DNA of 32,613 bases. Origin: Gammaproteobacteria bacterium. GTDB lineage: Bacteria; Pseudomonadota; Gammaproteobacteria; CAMYNG01. The notes below the pieces were generated by a model that saw only the letters and a program-made list of their open reading frames with translations, was not told the origin of the DNA and searched no databases. This document shows positions 26,133-32,613 of this stretch, one piece after another. The first letter of the stretch is position 1; the number at the start of each line of letters is the position of its first letter. The position numbers and the translations under genes are program-made. The DNA lies in contig DRKU01000112.1 of the NCBI GenBank assembly GCA_011051615.1, positions 1 through 32,613 of the forward strand. The letters are read 5' to 3'.

Positions 26133-26336
26133 ATGCACGACCCCCATATCAATCACTGTGTCGAGCAGCTTTGCAAGCAGGGCTGTAATACGGTTCGCAA
26201 GGCCATCCAGCACCTCAGTCACGGGCAGGCCCCCGACGAGGTCAGGCGCCTGAGCCCCGCGCAACAGCGCGAGGTGCTGCGCGAGCTGCGTGCCATCATG
26301 GCGGTCTATGATCGGCGTGAGCGAGGTTGTGAATGA
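26133..26336 (+). CDS. Small conserved-looking hypothetical protein (67 aa)
   Basis: A soluble, helical, 67-residue protein with three cysteines in its first 20 residues (HCVEQLCKQGCNTV) plus one near the end. The middle and end are charged helices (LSPAQQREVLRELRAIMAVY). I recognise no domain; it could be a small metal-binding or regulatory protein. There is no Shine-Dalgarno, but a TAAAAT lies at 26120-26125, seven bases before the ATG. The message might therefore be leaderless. Confidence rests on plausible composition and position between flanking genes rather than homology. Confidence 0.6.
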   Translation: MHDPHINHCVEQLCKQGCNTVRKAIQHLSHGQAPDEVRRLSPAQQREVLRELRAIMAVYDRRERGCE

Positions 26337-26352
26337 GCCGCGTCCCTGCGGC
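26337..26352. terminator. Hairpin directly after the 67-aa gene
   Basis: GCCGC, loop GTCCCT, GCGGC starts at the base after the stop codon. The same loop and stem-type occurs inside the inverted repeat at 85-104. It could terminate this gene and the convergent outer-membrane protein gene, but no T-run follows. Confidence 0.4.
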
Positions 26353-26367
26353 GGGCGGGGGGTGTGT

Positions 26368-27246
26368 CTACCAGCGGACGTTGAGTGCCGCGCGCGTATA
26401 AGCGTTGCTGCCACCGCCCTCCGGACGGGTTTCACCCAGTTCCACGTAGAGCGCCAGCGTCGGGGTCAGGTCCCAGTTCACGTTGACGGCCAGGTTGTCG
26501 GCATCGGTCAGGGTGACGGCCGAGGTGGTGACGCCATAGCTGGCGCCCAGTGATCCCCACGAGGTATAGCGGTCGAGAGACAGGTTCCACCAGCTGTCCA
26601 GCAACGCGCTGGACGAGGTCAGTGCCTGCTCGCTGAAGACACGTGCCGCCAGGCGCGTATTGAGCAGGGTCAGATCCTTTTCGTAGCTGTAGCCACCGGC
26701 ACTTGCCCCGAACGACCAGTCTTCCAGGCCATACCAGGTGACGGCGGCCTCCAGACCCTGACCCTCGGTGTCCACCGTGCGTGGTGGGCCAATGAGGGGG
26801 TACACAGCGAGTTCGATGTTCTTGAACAGGGGAGTGGCACGCAAGGTCCAGTTGTCCAGGTTCAGGCTCAGGTCGACGCGCAGGGTGGCGGTCTTCATCA
26901 CGCCCTCGGCCTCCCAGGTCTCCAGCCGCAGGGCGGGAACGAAGCTCTGATCCAGCGGGGCGGAGATGCCGATTACCGTCGTGCCCGGGGTGACGCTGGT
27001 GCCGTTGTCGTTGTAGTCCGTGCTGCCGGCCCCCAGTTGCAGGACGACACCGTTGTCGAGGGTGATGCCCAGTTCCCCGTAGTAGTCGTCGATGCCCAGA
27101 TCATCCTGGCTGGCTTCCAGCCACAGGTCGAACTGGGCCGCCGGCGAGCTCACCGGCAGGCACAGGCCGGTCAGAAGCAGGGTCACGAGCGGCAGGAAAA
27201 AGGGTGTGTGCGGGCCTTTCCCACGGGCAGGGTTTACAGTCTTCAC
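26368..27246 (-). CDS. Outer-membrane beta-barrel protein, hypothetical
   Basis: About 292 residues. The N-terminus is basic, then hydrophobic (FFLPLVTLLLTGLCLPVSS) ending near PAAQF, a good Sec signal peptide. The remainder alternates short strands rich in Asp, Asn, Thr and aromatic residues with no long hydrophobic helix, and ends ALNVRW with a terminal tryptophan, as beta-barrel assembly substrates do. No known porin or transporter family was recognised. The GTG at 27246 is preferred because GGAG lies nine bases upstream; an in-frame GTG at 27261 would add five residues. It is divergent from the TonB-dependent receptor gene, with about 370 bases between. Confidence 0.75.
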   Translation of the reverse strand: MKTVNPARGKGPHTPFFLPLVTLLLTGLCLPVSSPAAQFDLWLEASQDDLGIDDYYGELGITLDNGVVLQLGAGSTDYNDNGTSVTPGTTVIGISAPLDQSFVPALRLETWEAEGVMKTATLRVDLSLNLDNWTLRATPLFKNIELAVYPLIGPPRTVDTEGQGLEAAVTWYGLEDWSFGASAGGYSYEKDLTLLNTRLAARVFSEQALTSSSALLDSWWNLSLDRYTSWGSLGASYGVTTSAVTLTDADNLAVNVNWDLTPTLALYVELGETRPEGGGSNAYTRAALNVRW

Positions 27247-27619
27247 GGTTATTGTCTCCACGTTGCCTGAGGTTGATATTCTTGTTGCCGACCCGGTACC
27301 CGATGGTCAGCGTCGGGTATCAACGCACCGACGTGGTCGATGCCTGGGGTGGGGGTGTGCCGGGCGTGGCCTCACGTATGGGTAACGTCCGTGCGCGCCA
27401 GAGGTTGACACAAATCCGGGAAAAATCGCATCGCCGGGGCTCTTTTCTGTGACGAATTTACCGCGGTAGTGGAAAAAAGCGGCCGTCGCCGACCGTTGAG
27501 GAGGGAAAACCGACAGCCCGTCGCCATTCGCGTCATATGGCAGGTGCCTGACGGCGCGGCTCAGGGTAAGATTGATATGCGGAACCGAAGTCTATAGAAA
27601 AAAGAGTAAAGAAGTTATC
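27247..27619. promoter_or_regulatory. Divergent region between the barrel protein and the TonB receptor
   Basis: About 370 bases with no supported gene. An imperfect 27-bp dyad, GGTACCCGA-(9)-TCGGGTATC, lies at about 27295-27321 and could be an operator or hairpin. The last ~40 bases before the TonB gene are A-rich and include AAAGAAG, the likely ribosome-binding site. I did not find a Fur-box-like sequence by eye. Confidence 0.35.
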
Positions 27620-29593
27620 TTGTCTGAACGCCTGAAAAAACTGAGCCGGCTGGCCGCCCTGATGCTGCTGTCGGGGACAGCACCGGGGATCGCGTCGGCC
27701 ACCGCGCCGGGTGAGGCCCTGTTGCCGGAAGAGGCTTTCTACGGAGACCTGCCGGTCCTGTTGACGGCCTCGCGTCTGCCACAGAGCCGGGAAGATGCGC
27801 CGGTGGCGGTGACCCTGATCGATCGGGAGATGATCGAGGCTTCGGGTTTTACCGAAATCGCCGAGTTGCTACGCCTGGTGCCCGGCATGATCGTGGGCTT
27901 CGATCGTGCCCACTCTCCCATCGTCGGCTACCTGGTGCTGGAAGAGTTTCTTTCCCGTCGCATGCAGGTGCTGGTGGATGGGCGTTCTGTCTATACTCCG
28001 ACACTGGGTGGCCCGGTATGGTCCATGTTGCCAGTGAACATCGACGACGTCGAACGTATCGAGGTCATCCGTGGGCCCAATGCCGCCAGTTACGGTTCCA
28101 ACTCCTTCCTTGGCGTGATCAATATCATTACCCGTGAGCCTGGCCTGGAAACTGGCTGGGACGGGCGTATCAGTCTCGGCACCGACAGCATGCGCGAATA
28201 CAGCCTGCGCACCGGTGGCAGCGAAGGTGCGGTGGAATACCGGTTTTCCGCCTGGACGCAGGAGAACAGCGGTTTTCCAGACCGCCTCGACGGCAAGGAC
28301 ATCTATTTTCTCAATGGCCGCCTCGATTACCGTCCCAACGGGAATGATCTCCTGACCCTGGATATGGGGTACAGCGATGGCCAGTATGAACAGGATGAAC
28401 CTCTGGATGCTGCGACGCCAGAGCACATGCGCAAGCTGCAGAGCAGCTACCAGTTGCTCAAATGGCAGCGTGTCATCAATGACAACCAGGAGATCTACCT
28501 GCAGGCCTATCACAACGTCGATGACCATATTGAGGAAATGGTTCTCAATATCGGTGCGCCGTTCAACATCCAGGTACCCTATGATCAGAACTACCGCGCC
28601 GAGCGTTTCGACGTGGAGTTCCAGCACACCCTGACCCCCATGAGCCGCTTCAACCTCGCCTGGGGCGGCAGCCTGCGTCGCGACGAGGTTACCGCTACCC
28701 GCTACGTGCTCAATTCACCCATCCGCATCGAGACTCAGCGCGCCTTCGTAAACTTTTCCTGGGACCTGCAGGAGCAGGGGTTGATCAATGGTGGGCTGAT
28801 GTATGAAGACAATGACATCGTCACCAATGATGAACTCTCGGCACTGCTGTCCTGGAACTACCACTTGCAACCGGACACGACTCTGCGCCTGATGATCACT
28901 ACGGCCACACGTACACCGGTGGCGCTGGAACAGTATCCGGACTGGAAGTTGCTGCTGCCCGGTTTTGGTACCGAACAGTTCATCTACAAACGCGTGGATG
29001 TACAGTCTGAAAAACTGTTTGCCGCGGGTATCGGTCTTGTCGGCCAGGCACTGGGGAGCAGGCTGAGTTATGACCTCAGTTTCACACGCTACGATCTCAG
29101 GGGGCTTCTCGGTGTCGAGCCCGATCCCACGTTCCCCGATCTGGTTCCAGGCTCCAGTTACATTGCCAACCTGGGGGATGCAACCCTGCACAGCCTGGAG
29201 GTATCGCTGAGCTATCGTTTCGAGAATCGCGCACGCCTGATTCTCAATTACAGTAATGCCGAGCTGGATGAAGGCAATGATGCAGTGCGGCGTGAATTCG
29301 GAAATTCCACACCTGAGAACCTGCTCAGCCTGCTTGCCATCTATCCGCTGGGTGAAAAATTTACCGTCAGTGCTGGCTATTACCTCATCGACGATGCGCG
29401 CCAGCTGGGGCGGGACGGCATCATCGATCAGATCAACAAGCTGGACGTGCGCATGGCCTACCGGTTTCGTCTCGACAGCTATCGCGCCGAGCTGATTTTC
29501 ACTGGCCAGAACCTGGGTGCCGATTACGACGGTCTCTCCTACGGCAACCGCATCGACGAGCGGCTGTTCGTTACTCTCAAATTACACATCTGA
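27620..29593 (+). CDS. TonB-dependent outer-membrane receptor
   Basis: About 657 residues. A signal peptide (basic KK, hydrophobic LAALMLLSGTAPGIASA) precedes a plug domain with LTASRLPQSREDAPVAVTLI, IAELLRLVPGM, the VERIEVIRGP signature and NSFLGVINIITR. A long beta-barrel rich in paired aromatics follows and ends VTLKLHI. It takes up a scarce ligand (iron complex, cobalamin or other) with energy from TonB; the ligand is not evident. The start is uncertain: the TTG at 27620 after AAAGAAG suits the signal peptide, and another TTG at 27572 would lengthen the N-terminus. The minus-strand MFS and FMN/PepSY genes converge on it and may serve the same uptake system. Confidence 0.88.
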   Translation: MSERLKKLSRLAALMLLSGTAPGIASATAPGEALLPEEAFYGDLPVLLTASRLPQSREDAPVAVTLIDREMIEASGFTEIAELLRLVPGMIVGFDRAHSPIVGYLVLEEFLSRRMQVLVDGRSVYTPTLGGPVWSMLPVNIDDVERIEVIRGPNAASYGSNSFLGVINIITREPGLETGWDGRISLGTDSMREYSLRTGGSEGAVEYRFSAWTQENSGFPDRLDGKDIYFLNGRLDYRPNGNDLLTLDMGYSDGQYEQDEPLDAATPEHMRKLQSSYQLLKWQRVINDNQEIYLQAYHNVDDHIEEMVLNIGAPFNIQVPYDQNYRAERFDVEFQHTLTPMSRFNLAWGGSLRRDEVTATRYVLNSPIRIETQRAFVNFSWDLQEQGLINGGLMYEDNDIVTNDELSALLSWNYHLQPDTTLRLMITTATRTPVALEQYPDWKLLLPGFGTEQFIYKRVDVQSEKLFAAGIGLVGQALGSRLSYDLSFTRYDLRGLLGVEPDPTFPDLVPGSSYIANLGDATLHSLEVSLSYRFENRARLILNYSNAELDEGNDAVRREFGNSTPENLLSLLAIYPLGEKFTVSAGYYLIDDARQLGRDGIIDQINKLDVRMAYRFRLDSYRAELIFTGQNLGADYDGLSYGNRIDERLFVTLKLHI

Positions 29594-29642
29594 TCTCTTC
29601 TTGCCTTTCTTCTCACTGGCCTGGCTCGGCGTGTTCGCCAGC

Positions 29643-29670
29643 ATCCCACTCCTATGGGATTTCATTTTCT
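29643..29670 (+). terminator. Candidate terminator after the TonB receptor
   Basis: ATCCCA and TGGGAT form a 6-bp stem around CTCCTA (29643-29660), followed by the T-rich TTCATTTTCT. It overlaps the last codons of the convergent MFS gene. The stem is short but the T-tract supports plus-strand termination. Confidence 0.5.
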
Positions 29671-30857
29671 GTTGCCGGCGTGGCGACGGGTTTGAATGAC
29701 CACAGGTAGAGTGCCGCCACGGCGATGAAGATGATCGCCAGCGGCAGCGTCGCCAGCTGGTTGACGGCCTGCCAGCCCCAGTGGCTGTGCAGCGGGGCAG
29801 CGGCCAGGGCGGTCAGGCTGACAACACTGAACACCAGCAGGTCATTGAGTCCCTGGGCGCGCGCCTTTTCCGCTTCGTTATAGGTCTCCGCCAGCAGGCG
29901 CGTGGCGCCGATGAAAAGGAAGTTCCAGCCTACGCCAAGGCTCAACAGGGCCAGCCAGAAATGATTGTGTTCCTGACCGGAAAGATTGATACCGATGGCC
30001 AGCGCGTTGAGCAGTGCACCGGTGAGCAGCACGTTGCGCAAGCCGTAGCGGTCGATGAGACTGCCGGTAACGAATGACGGTGCGAACATACCGACGACAT
30101 GCCACTGAATTACCCAGGTCGTGTCGGCAAAGGTAAACGCGGCGGCCCGCATGGCCAGCGGCGTGGCATTCATGATCAGGGACATCACCCCGTAGCCCAG
30201 CATGCCGCACAACAGCGCAATGATAAACAGCGGCTGGCGAAAGATAACGAACAGGGGACGTACTGGCTGGGAGTACATCTGTTCGCGCACGGGCGGGATC
30301 TCGAGCAGGGAAAGTACCAGGATGGATACCGCGAAAACGCCGATCAGCGACAGGTAACTGGCGGCAAAGGGTGTACTTTCGATGGCCAGCTGGGTGAAAC
30401 GTGCCAGGTTAGGGCCGGCGAAGGCCGCAATAACACCGCCGGCCAGCACGTAGGCAATGGCGCGGCTCTGGTAGCCAGTCGTGGCGGTATCCAGCGCGGC
30501 AAAGCGATAGAAAATCGCGAAACCGTTGGCGATACCGATGAGGCCGGTACCGATGACGAAGAAGGTAAAGTTACCGAACAGAATGGCATAGCTGCAGGTG
30601 GCCGCACCGACGAGGCCTGCCATGCCGCCGGTAATGAAACCACGGCGACGCCCATAGCGTTTCATGATCAACGATGCGGGAAAGGAAAACAGCATGGTGA
30701 GGCCGAACTGCACGGCAATGGGCAGGGTGGCCAGTTCCGCGTAAGGCGCCAGTTGTCGGCCCACCAGCGCCGAGGAGGCGATGAGCAGGGAATTGGAGGT
30801 CACCAGGAGGGCCTGGCTGATGGACAACAGCAGAACGTTCTTGCGCATGATGTCCAT
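29652..30857 (-). CDS. Major facilitator superfamily transporter
   Basis: A 401-residue protein with about 12 hydrophobic helices. Between helices 2 and 3 lies the MFS loop-A-like signature MKRYGRRRGFITGG. A matching second-half loop (GSLIDRYGLRNVLLTGALLN) indicates two six-helix repeats. It moves a small solute across the inner membrane by proton coupling; the substrate is unknown. The ATG at 30857 has GAGG about 10 bases upstream; an ATG at 30848 is an alternative, and a longer frame to 30938 is unlikely. It lies 100 bases downstream of the 78-aa gene on the same strand and converges on the TonB receptor, suggesting export or import of the same compound class. Confidence 0.9.
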   Translation of the reverse strand: MDIMRKNVLLLSISQALLVTSNSLLIASSALVGRQLAPYAELATLPIAVQFGLTMLFSFPASLIMKRYGRRRGFITGGMAGLVGAATCSYAILFGNFTFFVIGTGLIGIANGFAIFYRFAALDTATTGYQSRAIAYVLAGGVIAAFAGPNLARFTQLAIESTPFAASYLSLIGVFAVSILVLSLLEIPPVREQMYSQPVRPLFVIFRQPLFIIALLCGMLGYGVMSLIMNATPLAMRAAAFTFADTTWVIQWHVVGMFAPSFVTGSLIDRYGLRNVLLTGALLNALAIGINLSGQEHNHFWLALLSLGVGWNFLFIGATRLLAETYNEAEKARAQGLNDLLVFSVVSLTALAAAPLHSHWGWQAVNQLATLPLAIIFIAVAALYLWSFKPVATPATENEIP

Positions 30858-30957
30858 GGCGATCAGGGCCTCGGGCCGGCATTCGGCTGTAGGGTCATGG
30901 TTCGTTGTGCGACGGCATCGCCGGCGCCAGGCCGGCATTGTTACGCGTGTTCAGGCC

Positions 30958-31194
30958 TCAGACAACAGGAACGGCGAAAAGTGTCTCACGCCAGCGCGGG
31001 TTGGGGCTGTCCTTGCGGATGCGCAGGCTGTGACCAACTTCATTTTCGTACCAGTTGATACAGGCCAGATTGGGTTCGTGCTCGTAGCACCACCAGCTGC
31101 CGTCGGCGTCCTGCGCCAGCCAGCGTGCCCACGCTGGTGTGGCAGCCAGCAGTTCACGCTGGAACGGTTCGAGCATCGTCAGGGACATGGCCAT
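30958..31194 (-). CDS. Small hypothetical protein (78 aa), Trp-rich
   Basis: A 78-residue protein, MAMSLTMLEPFQ at the start and TLFAVPVV at the end, with five tryptophans (AWARWLAQ, SWWCYE, INWYENE, PRWRE) and no signal or membrane segment. It is placed 10 bases after the PepSY gene stop, so it belongs to that operon. A longer frame extending to 31815 is the shadow of the PepSY gene and is not used. Initiation is weak: the only purine-rich sequence upstream is GAGTGCAGCG. No family was recognised; a small partner of the flavin/PepSY system is a guess from position. Confidence 0.6.
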   Translation of the reverse strand: MAMSLTMLEPFQRELLAATPAWARWLAQDADGSWWCYEHEPNLACINWYENEVGHSLRIRKDSPNPRWRETLFAVPVV

Positions 31195-31204
31195 GTCGCT
31201 GCAC

Positions 31205-31999
31205 TCAATGCCGTCCGTGTCGGTAGCGGCGATGTTGACGCTGCTTGAGCAGGCGAATGCCCCACAGCAGGATGCCGCTGACGGCGAGAAAGGCAAACAG
31301 GAGGGCGGCGGCATCCATGAGCAGGACACCCCCCTCGCCGAACAGGCGACCACTGTGCAGGTCCAGCGTGACGCGTTCCCAGTTGACCTGGCTGCTGCGA
31401 TAGCGGTGGCGAATAGACGCGGCCAGCAGTTCGGGTGCGGGCGCCGGGGAAGTCCAGCGCACACCATTGCAGTCGTTACGGCGCCACTGGTTGAAGTCGC
31501 TGTCGGTGATATAGCTGCCCTGCGCCGTGCGTACACAGAGCAGGCCGTCCCCTGTCGAACCAAGGCGAGTGATGCCCGCGGGCACGCCATGGGTCCCGGT
31601 GAGATGCTCGATGAACTCGCCATCATGGGTGTACAGCAGAATGTCATTCTCCGTGGCGATGACGAGCAGGTCGGTGCTGGCGAGCGCACCGGCGAGGTGA
31701 CCCGGCATGCGGCTGTCGGTCGCCTGGCTGCCGATGAAGAGGTGTTCCTCTGCCTGGGTGATCCACACTTCACCGGCGCGGAAGCTGCGTAGCTGACGCG
31801 GAGATTCGATGCCATACCAGTCCAGCAGCCAGTCGGACTGTACCCGTTTCTCGTCGAGGCGCAGCGATTCGGTGTGGTTGAGCATCATGCCGGTGACGGA
31901 CAGTAACAGGACGAACAGCGCCGTGAGCAGGCCGATATAACGGTGCCAATTGTACAGCGAGCGCAGCTTGATGCGGCGATGGCGCTTACGGTGCGTCAT
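31205..31999 (-). CDS. PepSY-associated transmembrane protein
   Basis: About 264 residues. A very basic N-terminus precedes a first membrane helix with the PepSY_TM hallmark SLYNWHRYIGLLTALFVLLL and SVTGMMLNH. A periplasmic domain of about 170 residues (~50-215) follows, then a last helix, LMDAAALLFAFLAVSGILLW, and a basic tail. Such proteins are found with FMN-binding and TonB-dependent partners and are linked to trans-membrane electron transfer, for example ferric reduction. The histidines in the first and last segments could bind heme, but this is inference. ATG 31999 is chosen since GGAG lies six bases upstream; GTG 32005 is possible. It overlaps the FMN-binding gene by 14 bases. Confidence 0.83.
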   Translation of the reverse strand: MTHRKRHRRIKLRSLYNWHRYIGLLTALFVLLLSVTGMMLNHTESLRLDEKRVQSDWLLDWYGIESPRQLRSFRAGEVWITQAEEHLFIGSQATDSRMPGHLAGALASTDLLVIATENDILLYTHDGEFIEHLTGTHGVPAGITRLGSTGDGLLCVRTAQGSYITDSDFNQWRRNDCNGVRWTSPAPAPELLAASIRHRYRSSQVNWERVTLDLHSGRLFGEGGVLLMDAAALLFAFLAVSGILLWGIRLLKQRQHRRYRHGRH

Positions 32000-32555
32000 G
32001 GCCACTCCGCTCCTGTTGCGCCACCTGCCCCGCGTAGAACAGGGCCAGGCGCGCCAGTTTCTTCAGCGCGCGTACCGACAGGGTGGCGCCGGTAATACCG
32101 TCAATGGAACGATCCAGTTGCCGGTTTTCATCCAGTTGCGCATCGCGGAACTGGGCGGTGAAGGCAGGGCGCTGCACTTCCTGGCCACGACTCTCACGGA
32201 ACACCAGTACCTTGATCTGTTCGATACGGCCATCGCGCACCACCACACCCACGGTAATGGGCTTTTCCTTGCCGATCGCCTCGAGGATCCACGCACTGCG
32301 GTGCAGGTTCCGCGTCGTGTCCGCGTGTTGCCAGTAGCGCACCCGCAGGCCACGCGGACGGCGACCAAGGATGGCCTCGACCTGCTTGCGTCGCTCGCCG
32401 GTGATCCACAGGGAGCGTGGCGCCGGTGGCGTATCCGCAAAGACCTCCGCCACGAAGGCCTGCGGCGCCTGGTAGATACGCTCGCCCGCGAAGCCCTCGA
32501 GTGCAAACAGGCAGCTCAACAGCAGCAGGCTGATGGTCGGAAAATATCGGCTCAT
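31986..32555 (-). CDS. Periplasmic FMN-binding domain protein
   Basis: A 189-residue protein with a Sec signal peptide (TISLLLLSCLFALEGFAG, cleavage near FAGE). The C-terminal half is an FMN-binding domain: VGVVVRDGRIEQIKVLVFRE, and the flavinylation motif DGITGATLS in which the threonine receives FMN from ApbE. It would carry electrons in the periplasm to or from the next protein, PepSY. ATG 32555 begins the operon FMN-binding, PepSY, 78-aa protein, perhaps MFS. No apbE gene lies in the window. Nothing upstream to 32613 is coding, except that the window ends in an inverted repeat. Confidence 0.88.
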   Translation of the reverse strand: MSRYFPTISLLLLSCLFALEGFAGERIYQAPQAFVAEVFADTPPAPRSLWITGERRKQVEAILGRRPRGLRVRYWQHADTTRNLHRSAWILEAIGKEKPITVGVVVRDGRIEQIKVLVFRESRGQEVQRPAFTAQFRDAQLDENRQLDRSIDGITGATLSVRALKKLARLALFYAGQVAQQERSGHDAP

Positions 32556-32596
32556 GCCGGGCTCGTTTCGTCTCAGCGGTTACGCAGGCGGGGGCG

Positions 32597-32613
32597 GACA
32601 AACCCGGTTTGTC
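32597..32613. repeat. 8-bp inverted repeat at the window edge
   Basis: GACAAACC and GGTTTGTC flank a single C at the very end of the window, about 40 bases upstream of the FMN-binding gene. It may be an operator or part of a hairpin that extends beyond the window. Confidence 0.4.

Noticed and set aside
30099-31058. 319-codon plus-strand frame opposite the MFS gene
   Set aside because: The minus strand encodes a clear 12-helix transporter; the antisense product is Gly/Gln/Arg-rich without a domain.

Overview
The window looks like chromosomal DNA from a GC-rich (about 60% by eye) gammaproteobacterium. MutH, Mpl, RNase D, UbiX next to Mpl, a DUF1631 protein and several c-di-GMP proteins together suggest a Chromatiales/Thiohalomonadales-like sulfur-oxidiser lineage. 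The class call is fairly secure; the order is inference. No rRNA, tRNA, CRISPR, phage or transposase gene was seen. Coding density is high and nearly everything is a core gene.

Layout. 1-195: non-coding, with a 106-bp nested inverted repeat. 196-3625 (minus): a DUF1631 protein and a SAM-dependent methyltransferase, separated by a strong hairpin. 3810-5736: molybdopterin genes, with moaC (minus, coupled by ATGA to mutH) divergent from moaD-moaE (plus). 5883-8264: a membrane PAS-PAS-GGDEF-EAL protein. 8248-11166 (minus): a YfcE-type phosphoesterase, soluble inorganic pyrophosphatase and a 538-aa membrane protein that I read as a degenerate relative of membrane proton-pumping pyrophosphatases. 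11545-12915: adenylate kinase carrying a lysine-rich, histone-H1/AlgP-like tail of about 240 residues, built from eleven 42-bp repeats. 13316-14443: a REC-HD-GYP response regulator. 14500-16846 (minus): RNase D and a ClsB-like phospholipase D protein. 16996-20246 (plus): a small membrane protein, mpl, ubiX and a Lon-N-domain protein. 20268-25034 (minus): thiD-thiE-hemL and a DedA-PAP2-LssY fusion. 25193-27246: rubredoxin, class II aldolase, a 67-aa protein and an outer-membrane protein. 27620-32555: a TonB-dependent receptor facing a minus-strand run of FMN-binding protein, PepSY protein, a 78-aa protein and an MFS transporter.

How the genes work together. The region 8248-12915 groups nucleotide and pyrophosphate metabolism: Adk makes ADP from AMP and ATP, Ppa removes PPi, and the membrane protein sits where a PPi-energised pump would be expected. 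The adenylate kinase tail and the decayed pump are the two most unusual items here. The right end (27.6-32.6 kb) looks like a metal or cofactor acquisition module with a periplasmic flavin/PepSY redox arm, although the substrate cannot be read from the sequence. Two c-di-GMP proteins (GGDEF-EAL and HD-GYP) indicate a lifestyle regulated by this messenger.
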